This document shows positions 1 through 7,270 of a DNA stretch of 24,165 nucleotides, piece after piece. Every line of letters starts with the position of its first letter. Positions within the stretch are counted from its first letter, which is position 1. The position numbers and the translations under genes were made by a program. The notes below the pieces were generated by a model that saw only the letters and a program-made list of their open reading frames with translations, was not told the DNA's origin and ran no database searches. Location: positions 1 through 24,165 of the forward strand of contig NZ_DASZGI010000062.1 in NCBI RefSeq assembly GCF_035938995.1. Direction: 5' to 3'. This DNA is from DASZGI01 sp035938995 (GTDB taxonomy: Bacteria; Actinomycetota; Actinomycetes; Streptomycetales; Catenulisporaceae).

Positions 1-120
1 ACCTGTCGAGCATCCCAGCAAGTCCCGACCGAAACCGGAACAAACCAAACAAAAAACATGGCATCGTAAACAAATGACACACTGTTGAGTTCTCAAAAAA
101 CAGACACACAAACCCAGGAA
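1..120 (-). promoter_or_regulatory. rRNA operon 5' leader with boxA-like antitermination site
   Basis: Read on the minus strand, 82-103 contains TTTTGAGAACTCAACAG followed by TGTGTCATTTGTTTACGATG and T-rich sequence. This closely resembles the leader upstream of 16S rRNA in Streptomyces and mycobacteria. TTTTGAGAACTC is the boxA-like part. The element is also a nested inverted repeat, with CTGTT/AACAG outside and TTGAG/CTCAA inside, as expected for a processing stem. Similar motifs also occur in the 16S-23S spacer, but no 16S 3' end lies upstream, so the leader reading is preferred. The 16S gene itself must lie outside the window. The rest of 1-441 shows no gene. Confidence 0.6.
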
Positions 121-153
121 AAACCCAGACCAAGTGAGTGCCTTCTAAAACTA

Positions 154-159
154 ATCTTA
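154..159 (-). promoter_or_regulatory. Candidate second rRNA promoter (-10 box)
   Basis: The minus strand reads GATCTGATAAGATTAG, containing a TAAGAT box of the TAnnnT type. There is no convincing -35 box 17-18 bases upstream. Actinobacterial rRNA operons often have several tandem promoters, and this one would start transcription about 40 bases before the boxA-like element. It is a weak prediction. Confidence 0.3.
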
Positions 160-325
160 TCAGATCTTCGGTGCGGCTTTTTCCACTCGAGTGGAGGCAA
201 ACGCAGCGACACCTCCGAACCGAATACACGGTCCTTCGGCGTTCGTTCAAAGAGAGGATAAGAAGGTTTTCGCCTCGTGCTCGGCCTGCTCTTGCGGGCT
301 CGGCCGCACTTGGCGACGCCGAACA

Positions 326-354
326 ACATTACCTGCGCGGCTGGTGGGAGTCAA
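326..354 (-). promoter_or_regulatory. Likely rRNA operon promoter, minus strand
   Basis: On the minus strand a -35 box TTGACT (349-354) is separated by exactly 17 bases from a -10 box TAATGT (326-331). This fits the actinobacterial housekeeping consensus (TTGAC and TAnnnT). It lies about 90 bases behind the nusB stop and points at the rRNA leader at 1-120, so it probably drives the rRNA operon left of the window. Function is inferred from position and consensus. Confidence 0.6.
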
Positions 355-441
355 ATTGCGTGGTTGGTGACGACTCTGCAGCCGATGGGAGCAGCGATCT
401 GCCGCGTTGCGGGTGGCTGGGCCGGTTTGGCCAGGGCTTGG

Positions 442-876
442 TCAGGGCTGGAGCGTCGGCTTCAGTTCGCGCAGGCGCTCGAGCAGACCGTTGACGAACT
501 GGGGGGACTCCTCCGTGGAGAGCTGCTGGGCGAGCGAGACCGCCTCGTCGATCGCCACGACTTCGGGGACGTCCGCGCTCCACAGCAGCTCGTAGAGGCC
601 GAGTCGCAGCACATTGCGGTCCACGGCGGGCATCCGGTCGAGGGTCCAGCCGATCGAGTAGGCGCCGATCAGCGAGTCGATCCGGTCGACGTGCTCCATC
701 ACGCCGTTGACCAGTTCTATCGCGTACTGGCCGATCCGCGGGTCGGTGTCCTGCGGCGTCATCTGCTCGACCCGGGCAAGGCGGTCGGCCAGCACCTGCC
801 TCGGGTCGGCCCCCTTCAGGTCCGCCTCGAACAGGATCTCCAGCGCACGCCGTCTCGCCTTGCTCCTCGTCGCCAC
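442..876 (-). CDS. nusB: Transcription antitermination factor NusB
   Basis: This encodes NusB (144 aa, a normal length), which with NusE/S10 binds boxA RNA and helps RNA polymerase read through rRNA operons. The Arg-rich first helix (RRRALEILFEAD, about residues 8-20), the block WTLDRMPAVDRNVLRLGLYEL around 77-97, and the C-terminal AIDEAVSLAQQLS...FVNGLL all match the NusB family. The start is GTG, one base after the efp stop, so translation is probably coupled to efp. It is the last gene of the aroC-to-nusB operon and is followed on the same strand by an rRNA promoter and a leader with a boxA-like site. Family assignment is firm; any functional meaning of the rRNA adjacency is inference. 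Confidence 0.96.
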   Translation of the reverse strand: MATRSKARRRALEILFEADLKGADPRQVLADRLARVEQMTPQDTDPRIGQYAIELVNGVMEHVDRIDSLIGAYSIGWTLDRMPAVDRNVLRLGLYELLWSADVPEVVAIDEAVSLAQQLSTEESPQFVNGLLERLRELKPTLQP

Positions 877-877
877 G

Positions 878-1441
878 TCAGCCGCTGATCCGGCCGAGGT
901 ACTTGCCGTCGCGGGTGTCGACCTTGACCTTCTCGCCGGCGGTGATGAACAGCGGCACCTGGATCTCGTAGCCGGTCTCGACCGTGGCCGGCTTGGTGCC
1001 GCCGGTGGACCGGTCGCCCTGCAGACCGGGCTCGGTGTAGGTGATGACCAGCTCGACCGCGGCGGGCAGCTCGACGTACAGCGGCATGCCGTCGTGGGTC
1101 GCGACCGTCGCCTCGGCGCTCTCCAGCAGGAAGTTCGCGGCGTCGCCCACGGTCTCGGCCGGCACGTGGAGCTGGTCGTAGGTGTCGGTGTCCATGAAGA
1201 CGAAGTCGGTGGCCTCTTTGTAGAGGTACTGCATCGTCCGCTTGTCGACGTTCGCCGTCTCCACCTTGATCCCGGCGTTGAACGTCTTGTCGACCACCTT
1301 GCCGGTCAGCACGTGCTTGAGCTTGGTGCGTACGAAGGCCGGGCCCTTGCCGGGCTTGACGTGCTGGAACTCCACGACGTTCCACAGCTCGCCGTCGAGG
1401 TTGAGCGTCATGCCGTTCTTGAGGTCGTTGGTCGTGGCCAC
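878..1441 (-). CDS. efp: Translation elongation factor P
   Basis: EF-P (187 aa) enters the ribosomal E site and rescues ribosomes stalled on polyproline. The three-domain fold is recognisable: an N-terminal KOW-like domain (MATTNDLKNG...), a central OB domain and the C-terminal signature (GYEIQVPLFITAGEKVKVDTRDGKY). The tip of the functional loop reads KPGKGPAF with Lys32. This is the actinobacterial PGKGP form, in which the lysine is reported to work without modification. The GTG start is supported by AGGAG about ten bases upstream (minus strand of 1452-1456). It lies between aroQ and nusB. In mycobacteria and Streptomyces a Xaa-Pro-type peptidase gene usually separates aroQ and efp, and it is missing here. 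AlaRS in this window has a PPP run and is a plausible client. Confidence 0.97.
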   Translation of the reverse strand: MATTNDLKNGMTLNLDGELWNVVEFQHVKPGKGPAFVRTKLKHVLTGKVVDKTFNAGIKVETANVDKRTMQYLYKEATDFVFMDTDTYDQLHVPAETVGDAANFLLESAEATVATHDGMPLYVELPAAVELVITYTEPGLQGDRSTGGTKPATVETGYEIQVPLFITAGEKVKVDTRDGKYLGRISG

Positions 1442-1515
1442 GGCCGGGGGACTCCTAGCGTGAGAGCAGGTCTGCGACCGACAAGTCTACCGGCTGTGCG
1501 GGGTGCGGCAGTTCG

Positions 1516-1953
1516 TCAGAGTTCGGTGAGGGCACGCAGGGCGAGAAGATACGAGTTGATCCCGAAACCGGCGATCGTCCCGGAGGCGATCGCGGAGATC
1601 ACCGAGGTGTGCCGGAACTGTTCGCGGGCGTGCGGATTCGAGATGTGCACCTCGATCAGTGGGGCGGTGCGCTGCGCAGCGGCGTCCCGTATCGCGTACG
1701 AGTAATGCGTAAAGGCGCCGGGGTTGATGACGACCGGCGTCTTGGTGTCCGCTGCCTCGTGCAGCCAGGCGATCATCTCGGCCTCGTCGTTGGTCTCGCG
1801 GACCTCGACATCGAAGCCGAGTTCCACGCCGGTCTTGCGGCAGGCCTCGACGAGACCCTGGTACGAGGTCGAGCCGTAGACGTCAGGCTCGCGGCTGCCC
1901 AGGCGCCCGAGGTTCGGGCCGTTGAGCACGAGGACGCGCCGGTGGCCGGTCAA
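1516..1953 (-). CDS. aroQ: Type II 3-dehydroquinate dehydratase
   Basis: This enzyme converts 3-dehydroquinate to 3-dehydroshikimate, the third step of the shikimate pathway. The type II signatures are clear: LVLNGPNLGRLGSREPDVYG near the N-terminus with the catalytic Tyr, NPGAFTHYSYAIRDA in the middle, and EVHISNPHAREQFRHTSVIS toward the C-terminus. The reading frame stays open far upstream, but homology begins just after the aroB stop. The best start is a TTG at 1953-1951 that overlaps the aroB TGA as TTGA, giving 145 aa, normal for this dodecameric family. No other start codon fits between that point and the NGPNLG motif. It is coupled to aroB upstream; efp follows after about 75 bases. 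Confidence 0.93.
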   Translation of the reverse strand: MTGHRRVLVLNGPNLGRLGSREPDVYGSTSYQGLVEACRKTGVELGFDVEVRETNDEAEMIAWLHEAADTKTPVVINPGAFTHYSYAIRDAAAQRTAPLIEVHISNPHAREQFRHTSVISAIASGTIAGFGINSYLLALRALTEL

Positions 1954-3023
1954 CGGGACACCTCGGCGTAGGCGGCGACGAGCAGCTGTGGGTCGGGGGC
2001 TTCGAGGACCGTGGGCTTGGCGAGGCCCTGGAGGACGATGAAGCGCAGGCGGTCGGCCCTGGCCTTTTTGTCGATACGCATGGTGTCCAGCAGCTTGGGC
2101 CACGCGTCCGCGTTGTACGAGAGCGGAAGGCCGAGGGCGCCGAGGATCTCGCGGTGGCGGTTGGCCGTGGCCTCGTCCAGCCGACCGGCCAGCCGCCCGA
2201 GTTCGGCCGCGAAGACCATGCCGACGGAGATCGCCGCGCCGTGCCGCCACTGGTAGCGCTCGTTGCGCTCGATCGCGTGGCCGAGGGTGTGGCCGTAGTT
2301 GAGGATCTCGCGCAGGCCGGTCTCGGTCAGGTCGGCCGAGACCACGTCGACCTTGACCTTGACGGAGCGCTCGATCAGCTCGCGCGTGTGCGGGCCGTCG
2401 GGGGTCTTGGCGCCTTCGAGGTCGGATTCGACCAGCTCGAGGATGGCCGGGTCGGCGATGAAGCCGCACTTCACGACTTCGGCGAGACCGGCGACGTAGT
2501 CGTTGGGGGGAAGGGTGTCCAGGGCGGCGAGATCGCACAGGACGCCGGCGGGCGGGTGGAAGGCACCGACGAGGTTCTTGCCTTCGGCGGTGTTGATCCC
2601 GGTCTTGCCGCCGACGGCCGCGTCCACCATGCCGAGCAGCGTGGTCGGGATCTGCACGACCCGCACACCGCGCAGCCAGGTCGCCGCGGCGAATCCGGCC
2701 AGGTCGGTGGTCGCGCCGCCGCCGACCCCGATGATGACGTCGGTCCGGGTGAAGCCGGCCTGGCCGAGGACGGACCAGATGTAAGCCAGGACGTTGACGG
2801 ACTTCGCTTCTTCGGCGTCGGGGACCTCGATGGTGACAGCCTCGTAGGTCACGTCGAGGTCGGCGCGGATCGCCTCCGCGGTGGCAGTCAGGGCCTTGGG
2901 GTGGATGATCGCGACCCTGGCCGCCTTCTCGCCGATCAGCGCGGGCAGTTCGCCGAGCAGTCCGGTGCCGACGATCACGTCGTAGGGCGCGGCGCCGTCG
3001 ACCTTGATCACGGTGGAGGTCAC
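1950..3023 (-). CDS. aroB: 3-Dehydroquinate synthase
   Basis: AroB (357 aa) makes 3-dehydroquinate from DAHP using NAD and a divalent metal. The NAD-binding GVGGGATTDLAGF (about 99-111), the GGKTGIN lysine segment (138-144) and the metal ligands Glu182 (LAEVVK), His245 (YGHTLGHA) and His261 (WRHGAA) can all be read. The GTG start overlaps the aroK stop as GTGA, so the genes are translationally coupled. It sits in the order aroC-aroK-aroB-aroQ, as in Streptomyces and mycobacteria. Nothing appears truncated. Confidence 0.97.
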   Translation of the reverse strand: MTSTVIKVDGAAPYDVIVGTGLLGELPALIGEKAARVAIIHPKALTATAEAIRADLDVTYEAVTIEVPDAEEAKSVNVLAYIWSVLGQAGFTRTDVIIGVGGGATTDLAGFAAATWLRGVRVVQIPTTLLGMVDAAVGGKTGINTAEGKNLVGAFHPPAGVLCDLAALDTLPPNDYVAGLAEVVKCGFIADPAILELVESDLEGAKTPDGPHTRELIERSVKVKVDVVSADLTETGLREILNYGHTLGHAIERNERYQWRHGAAISVGMVFAAELGRLAGRLDEATANRHREILGALGLPLSYNADAWPKLLDTMRIDKKARADRLRFIVLQGLAKPTVLEAPDPQLLVAAYAEVSR

Positions 3024-3523
3024 GCGACCAGCTCCTTGGCGATCGTGTCGGCGACCTCGTCCGCGGCGCGCCCGACGGTGTTCACGGTGACGGTGGCGAC
3101 CGACTCGTATATCGGCCGACGCTGCTGAAGCAGACTACTGAGCTGGCCGCGTACGTTGCCGAGCAGGAGCGGGCGGGCGGTGTTGAGGCCGACGCGGCGT
3201 GCCGCTTCGGCCGCGTCCACCTCGAGGTAGACCACGTGCTGGCCGCGCAGGGCGGTTTGTGTCTCCGGGCGCAGGACGGCGCCGCCGCCGAGCGAGAGGA
3301 CGCCGTCGTGAGACCGGATCGCGGCGCGGACGGCTTCGGACTCGAGGTCGCGGAAGTAGTCTTCGCCGCGCTCGACGAACAGGTCGGCGATGGTCATGCC
3401 GGTCAGCGCCTCGACGTCGGCGTCGGTGTCGCGGAAGGTGACGCCGAGTTGGTCGGCCAGCAGCATGCCGACGGTGGTCTTACCGCAGCCGGGGGCGCCG
3501 ATCAGGATCGCCTTGGGACTCAT
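3020..3523 (-). CDS. aroK: Shikimate kinase
   Basis: Shikimate kinase phosphorylates shikimate at the 3-hydroxyl using ATP. The Walker A loop is GAPGCGKTT (residues 9-17). DTDADVE (32-38) and Arg58 in YFRDLE contact shikimate in this family, and GGG at 79-81 forms the second glycine loop. RPLLLG belongs to the lid. I chose the ATG in the TGATG junction with aroC (167 aa). It has GGAGG seven bases upstream (minus strand of 3531-3535). A GTG one codon earlier, at 3526, is also possible and would add one residue. Both ends overlap neighbours, so it is co-translated with aroC and aroB. Confidence 0.96.
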   Translation of the reverse strand: MSPKAILIGAPGCGKTTVGMLLADQLGVTFRDTDADVEALTGMTIADLFVERGEDYFRDLESEAVRAAIRSHDGVLSLGGGAVLRPETQTALRGQHVVYLEVDAAEAARRVGLNTARPLLLGNVRGQLSSLLQQRRPIYESVATVTVNTVGRAADEVADTIAKELVA

Positions 3524-4758
3524 CACAGCACCTCCAGCCCGCGCTCGCGCACATCCGCGAGGTAGGCCTCGAGGTTGCGCCGGGTTTCGGCGACCGAGTC
3601 CCCGCCGGCCTTCTCAAGCAGCGCCTGGGCGAGGATGAGCGCGACCATCGCCTCGGCCACGATCCCGGCGGCCGGGACGGCGCATACGTCGGAGCGCTGG
3701 TGGTGGGCGGTCGCGGCCTCGCCGGTGGCGGTGTCGACGGTGGCGAGGGCGCGCGGGACGGTGGAGATCGGCTTCATCGCGGCGCGCACGCGCAGCACGC
3801 CACCCGTGGACATGCCGCCCTCGGTGCCGCCGGAACGGCCGGAGCGCCGGTGCACGCCGCGCGTGCCGTCGGCGGAGGTGGCCGGCTCCATCTCGTCCTG
3901 GGCGAGCGAGCCGCGCAGCCGGGCCAGTTCGAAGCCGTCGCCGACTTCGACGCCCTTGATGGCCTGGATGCTCATAAGCGCGGCGGCGAGGCGGGCGTCC
4001 AGGCGCCGGTCCCACTGCACGTGGCTGCCGAGGCCGGGGGGCATGCCGTAGGCCAGCACCTCGACCACGCCGCCGAGGGTGTCCCCGGCCTTGTGGCAGT
4101 CGTCCACCTCGGCGACCATCGCGGCGCTAGTCTCCGGGTCGAGGCAGCGCAGCGGGTCGGCGTCGAGGCGCTCGGTGTCCGCGGGGGTGGGCGCGAGCCC
4201 GGCGGGAGCGCGGACCGGGCCGAGTTCGACGACGTGCGAGACCAGGGCGATCCCGGCGGTCTGGTCGAGGAAGGCGCGGGCCACGTCGCCGAGCGCGACG
4301 CGGGCGGCGGTCTCGCGCGCGCTGGCCCGCTCGAGGACGGGGCGGGCGTCGGTGAAGCCATACTTCTGCATGCCGGCCAGGTCGGCGTGGCCGGGGCGGG
4401 GGCGGGTGAGCGGGGCGCTGCGGGCCTGGCCGGTGAGGGAGCCGGGTTCAAGCTCGTCGAGGGCGCCGGCGGTGTCGGTCGGGTCGGCGGCCATGACCGA
4501 CTCCCATTTGGGCCACTCGGAGTTGCCGATGCGCACCGCGATCGGGCCGCCTTGGGTCAGGCCGTGCCGCACGCCGCCGAGGAACTCGACCTCGTCCTGC
4601 TCGAATTTCATCCGGGAGCCGCGGCCGTACCCGAGGCGGCGGCGGGCCAGCGCGTCGGACAGCGACTTGGTCGAGGTGCGCACCCCGGCCGGCATCCCCT
4701 CGAGCACGGCGACGAGCGCGGGGCCGTGCGATTCCCCTGCGGTGAGCCAACGCAACAT
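3523..4758 (-). CDS. aroC: Chorismate synthase
   Basis: AroC uses reduced FMN to convert EPSP to chorismate, the last common step of aromatic biosynthesis. The N-terminus MLRWLTAGESHGPALVA, then RRLGYGRGSRMKFEQDEVEF, RPRPGHADLAG, ASARETAARVALG, GLGSHVQWDRRLDARLA, SGRSGGTEGG and KAHHQRSDVCAVPAAG-like blocks are conserved. The open frame extends upstream, but homology begins at the ATG used here (411 aa). The ribosome site is weak (GAGG close to the start). It is the first gene of the minus-strand aroC-nusB operon. The 176-base gap to the divergent SAM hydrolase gene should contain its promoter. An inverted repeat (CCGCAG/CTGCGG, 4790-4805) lies about 32 bases upstream of the start, in the presumed 5' leader. 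Confidence 0.96.
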   Translation of the reverse strand: MLRWLTAGESHGPALVAVLEGMPAGVRTSTKSLSDALARRRLGYGRGSRMKFEQDEVEFLGGVRHGLTQGGPIAVRIGNSEWPKWESVMAADPTDTAGALDELEPGSLTGQARSAPLTRPRPGHADLAGMQKYGFTDARPVLERASARETAARVALGDVARAFLDQTAGIALVSHVVELGPVRAPAGLAPTPADTERLDADPLRCLDPETSAAMVAEVDDCHKAGDTLGGVVEVLAYGMPPGLGSHVQWDRRLDARLAAALMSIQAIKGVEVGDGFELARLRGSLAQDEMEPATSADGTRGVHRRSGRSGGTEGGMSTGGVLRVRAAMKPISTVPRALATVDTATGEAATAHHQRSDVCAVPAAGIVAEAMVALILAQALLEKAGGDSVAETRRNLEAYLADVRERGLEVL

Positions 4759-4922
4759 GCCTCGATCATCCCACGGCCGCGCGGGGCGCCCGCAGCCGCC
4801 TGCGGCGTCCCCGGCGCAGTAACCTGGCCGGTTGTCCGGCATATCATGCGAGAAGGTGACTTGGCGATATTCGGAACTACCGGTCGTCACTAGGCGGCTA
4901 CTTCTGAGACACCTGCGACCCT

Positions 4923-4928
4923 TAGGGT
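4923..4928 (+). promoter_or_regulatory. Candidate -10 box for leaderless SAM hydrolase mRNA
   Basis: TAGGGT (TAnnnT type) ends six bases before the ATG of the SAM hydrolase gene, which would place the transcription start at or next to that ATG. No good ribosome-binding site is present, consistent with a leaderless message, a common arrangement in actinobacteria. No strong -35 box is seen. Confidence 0.35.
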
Positions 4929-4934
4929 GCGGCG

Positions 4935-5774
4935 ATGAGTGCGCAAGGGGATACCACCGCGAGTCGAGCGGGGTGGGTCGGTTTTCTGTCCGACTATGGC
5001 TGGTCGGACTGCTTCGTCGGGGTGTGCCACGGTGTGATCGCGCAGATCGCGCCCACGGTGCGGGTGATAGACATCTGCCACGAGGTTCCGCCGGGCGATC
5101 TGCGGCTCGGGGCCGCGCTTCTGGCGCAATCGGCGCCTTATATGCCTAAGGGCGTGCTGCTCGCGATCGTCGATCCGGGGGTGGGAACCAAGCGGCGCGC
5201 GCTGGCGGTGCGGACGGTGAACGGTTCGTGCTTGGTCGGGCCGGACAATGGACTGCTGTTGCCTGCGGCGCGGGTCCTTGGCGGCATCGAGTCGGTATAT
5301 GAGATTACGAAGTCGGACCTGATGCGGCGGCCGGTGTCGGCGACGTTCCACGGCCGGGACGTGTTCGCCCCGGTGGCGGCGCGGGTGGCAGCCGGCATGG
5401 ACCCGGCGCGGGTGGGGGCCCGACTGGCGGTCGACGATCTGGTGCACGCAGCGGAGCCGGTGGCGCGGCTGACCGCGCACCGGTTGGAGGGCGAGGTGCT
5501 GACCGTGGACCGGTACGGCAACGTGCAGACCTCGCTCGGCGTCCGGCTGTTGGCGGACGGAGGGCTCAGCGAAGGCGCGACGCTCAGGTTGAACTGCCGG
5601 ACCGGCGAGGTGCAGGTGCCGTTCAAGTACACCTTCGCGGATGTGGCGGATGGCATGGTGGTCGGGTACATCGACTCGGCCGGGATGTTCGCGGTGGCGC
5701 TCAACGGCCGGTCGGCCTCGTTGGAGTACGACCTGCGGCCGGGCGATCCGGTCGCGTTGCGGGTGGGCGTTTGA
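4935..5774 (+). CDS. SAM hydrolase (SAM hydroxide adenosyltransferase, DUF62)
   Basis: This family splits S-adenosylmethionine with a hydroxide ion to give adenosine and methionine. It is related to fluorinase and chlorinase. Signatures are FLSDYGWSDCFVGV (17-30), VDPGVGTKRR (79-88), GPDNGLL (102-108), FHGRDVFAP (138-146) and DRYGNVQT (192-199). Asp80, Arg87 and His139 occupy the catalytic triad and keep the spacing of the archaeal enzyme PH0463 (Asp68, Arg75, His127). The fluorinase-specific loop insertion between Asp and His is therefore absent. At 279 aa the protein is of usual length. It stands alone on the plus strand, divergent from aroC. Its physiological role, perhaps removing SAM or making adenosine, is unknown. 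Confidence 0.9.
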   Translation: MSAQGDTTASRAGWVGFLSDYGWSDCFVGVCHGVIAQIAPTVRVIDICHEVPPGDLRLGAALLAQSAPYMPKGVLLAIVDPGVGTKRRALAVRTVNGSCLVGPDNGLLLPAARVLGGIESVYEITKSDLMRRPVSATFHGRDVFAPVAARVAAGMDPARVGARLAVDDLVHAAEPVARLTAHRLEGEVLTVDRYGNVQTSLGVRLLADGGLSEGATLRLNCRTGEVQVPFKYTFADVADGMVVGYIDSAGMFAVALNGRSASLEYDLRPGDPVALRVGV

Positions 5775-5859
5775 GGGTGGCAAACTCTCGCTGTTTCGCG
5801 AGGCGGGCTGCGGACGCGGGGCCGCGCTCTGGCGCGGCGGGCGAGGGCGAGGAGCGGGC

Positions 5860-7248
5860 ATGACCGGGGATGTGACGGAGGGACGCCGGGGCGGGGAGTC
5901 GGGGGCCGTTCCGCCGCTGGTCGCGCCGCCGGTCGAGCCGAGGCTCGGCGCCGTCCTTCCTCAGCAGCAGATGCACTCGCCGTTGGAGCCGCCGCAGCGT
6001 GCCCCACAGGCGCAGCCGATTGGGCAGGCGCAGGCGGCGGCGCAGTTCCACATGGCGCGGGTCTTCGACAGGGTGGCTCCGAACGGTTCGCCCACGGTCG
6101 ATCGCCAGCAGCTCGATCCGCGCGAGGTCCCCGCCCTCGTCGCCTACCTGACGCAGGCTCCGATCGCGCTGGCCGCTCCCGGCACGACGCGGGACGAGCT
6201 GGTAGCGGCCGCGCCCGCCGCCGTGCCGCGCGTCTTCCACACCGACGGGTCGTGGATTTGGCCCGGCGCGGTCGGCTACTACATGTCGCAGTATCAGCTG
6301 CCGCCGCAGTCTGAGCTGCTCGCGCACATCAGGTCACGCAATTACGGGCTGCCTCAGGTGCCGCAGGAGGTACGGCGGGCCGCTGCGACGCAGATCCTCG
6401 CGGCGATGAACCAGCAGCAGCCGCCACAAGAAGCGCAGCAGCCACAACCGCAGGTTCAGGCGCAGCCTCAGCCACAAGCGCAGCCGGTCCCGCAGACGCC
6501 ACAACCGGCGCCGCAGCAGGTCGCCGACGCGCCGCCGGTAACCAAACCAGCCGAGTTCAGCGCGGCGTTCAACTTGGCAGGCAACCGGCACGCGGCCTGG
6601 GTCGGGGAGCAGATCGAGGCTTTCCTCACTTTCCTGCCCGAGGGTGACTGGTCGGTCGACCACTTCAGCCGCCGGTACCAGCAGTCGGGGCGCGACTTCC
6701 TGGTTGACGGGCTCGGCACGCTTTCCTCCGCCGGGGTCTGGACGTGGGCCTGGGCCGATCCGGTGACCTGGGGACGGGATACCGCCATCGCCGAGCAGTC
6801 CCGCAGCCTGCGCGCGATCGGCGACCGGGACCAGATCCCCGAATTGGTCACGCCCGCGTTGGACATCTCCGCCCTGGCCGACTCCCCCGGCGATCCGCAG
6901 ACGGCTGCCGAGATGATCTGCTGGACGTGCATGGGTCTGCTGACCGCGCGCGGCTACATCGGGCACACCGCGACGGCAGACGGCAGCGGCGGCCGGATCT
7001 ACTACGTGGTCTGCGACGAATCGGCACCCGAGGCGCGGCCGACGCTGGAAAACGTGGGCAACTTCCTGATGGACGGCGCCGCGGCGTTCGCCGAGAACGC
7101 CGCCGACTGCACGCTCGGATACATCGAGCACCACGGCTGGGAGTGGAGCCGCGTGCCGGACGGGATCGTCGTCGCGGCGCCGGGCTTTGGGCCGTTCACC
7201 GCGTTGATCTCCCCCGACGGGCAGCTGACCGGGCTCGCGCTGAACTGA
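5860..7248 (+). CDS. DUF6882-like protein with Gln/Pro-rich linker
   Basis: The 462-aa product has no signal peptide or membrane segment and is probably cytoplasmic. Residues 1-60 are Pro/Gln-rich. Residues 85-182 form a compact domain with FHTDGSWIWPGAVGYYM (126-142) and a helix ending NYGLPQVPQ. Residues 184-230 are a Gln/Pro linker of repeated QPQ-type units. Residues 231-462 contain VWTWAWADP (293-301), CWTCMGL (354-360) and RIYYVV (379-384), resembling DUF6882 proteins, whose function is not known. AGGAG five bases before the ATG supports the start. The gene lies convergent to aroE, 22 bases apart. I recognise the fold class only loosely and assign no function. Confidence 0.75.
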   Translation: MTGDVTEGRRGGESGAVPPLVAPPVEPRLGAVLPQQQMHSPLEPPQRAPQAQPIGQAQAAAQFHMARVFDRVAPNGSPTVDRQQLDPREVPALVAYLTQAPIALAAPGTTRDELVAAAPAAVPRVFHTDGSWIWPGAVGYYMSQYQLPPQSELLAHIRSRNYGLPQVPQEVRRAAATQILAAMNQQQPPQEAQQPQPQVQAQPQPQAQPVPQTPQPAPQQVADAPPVTKPAEFSAAFNLAGNRHAAWVGEQIEAFLTFLPEGDWSVDHFSRRYQQSGRDFLVDGLGTLSSAGVWTWAWADPVTWGRDTAIAEQSRSLRAIGDRDQIPELVTPALDISALADSPGDPQTAAEMICWTCMGLLTARGYIGHTATADGSGGRIYYVVCDESAPEARPTLENVGNFLMDGAAAFAENAADCTLGYIEHHGWEWSRVPDGIVVAAPGFGPFTALISPDGQLTGLALN

Positions 7249-7270
7249 CGAGGGCGGCGGCGTGGCGCGC

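Noticed and set aside
418..435. Inverted repeat just after nusB as a terminator
   Set aside because: The stem is short and imperfect (CTGG-GCC/GGC-CAG) with no T-run. It is too weak to call, although some termination before the rRNA promoter is possible.
1954..2538. Long N-terminal extension of AroQ in the same frame
   Set aside because: It lies wholly within aroB on the same strand in another frame, is Arg/Pro-rich, and homology starts only at the TTG near 1953.
3700..4893. A 397-codon open frame on the plus strand
   Set aside because: Antisense to aroC; Gly/Ala/Val-rich, with no motif and no ribosome site.
4935..5774. Possible fluorinase or chlorinase
   Set aside because: Asp-Arg-His triad spacing equals that of SAM hydrolases, and the fluorinase-specific loop insertion is absent.
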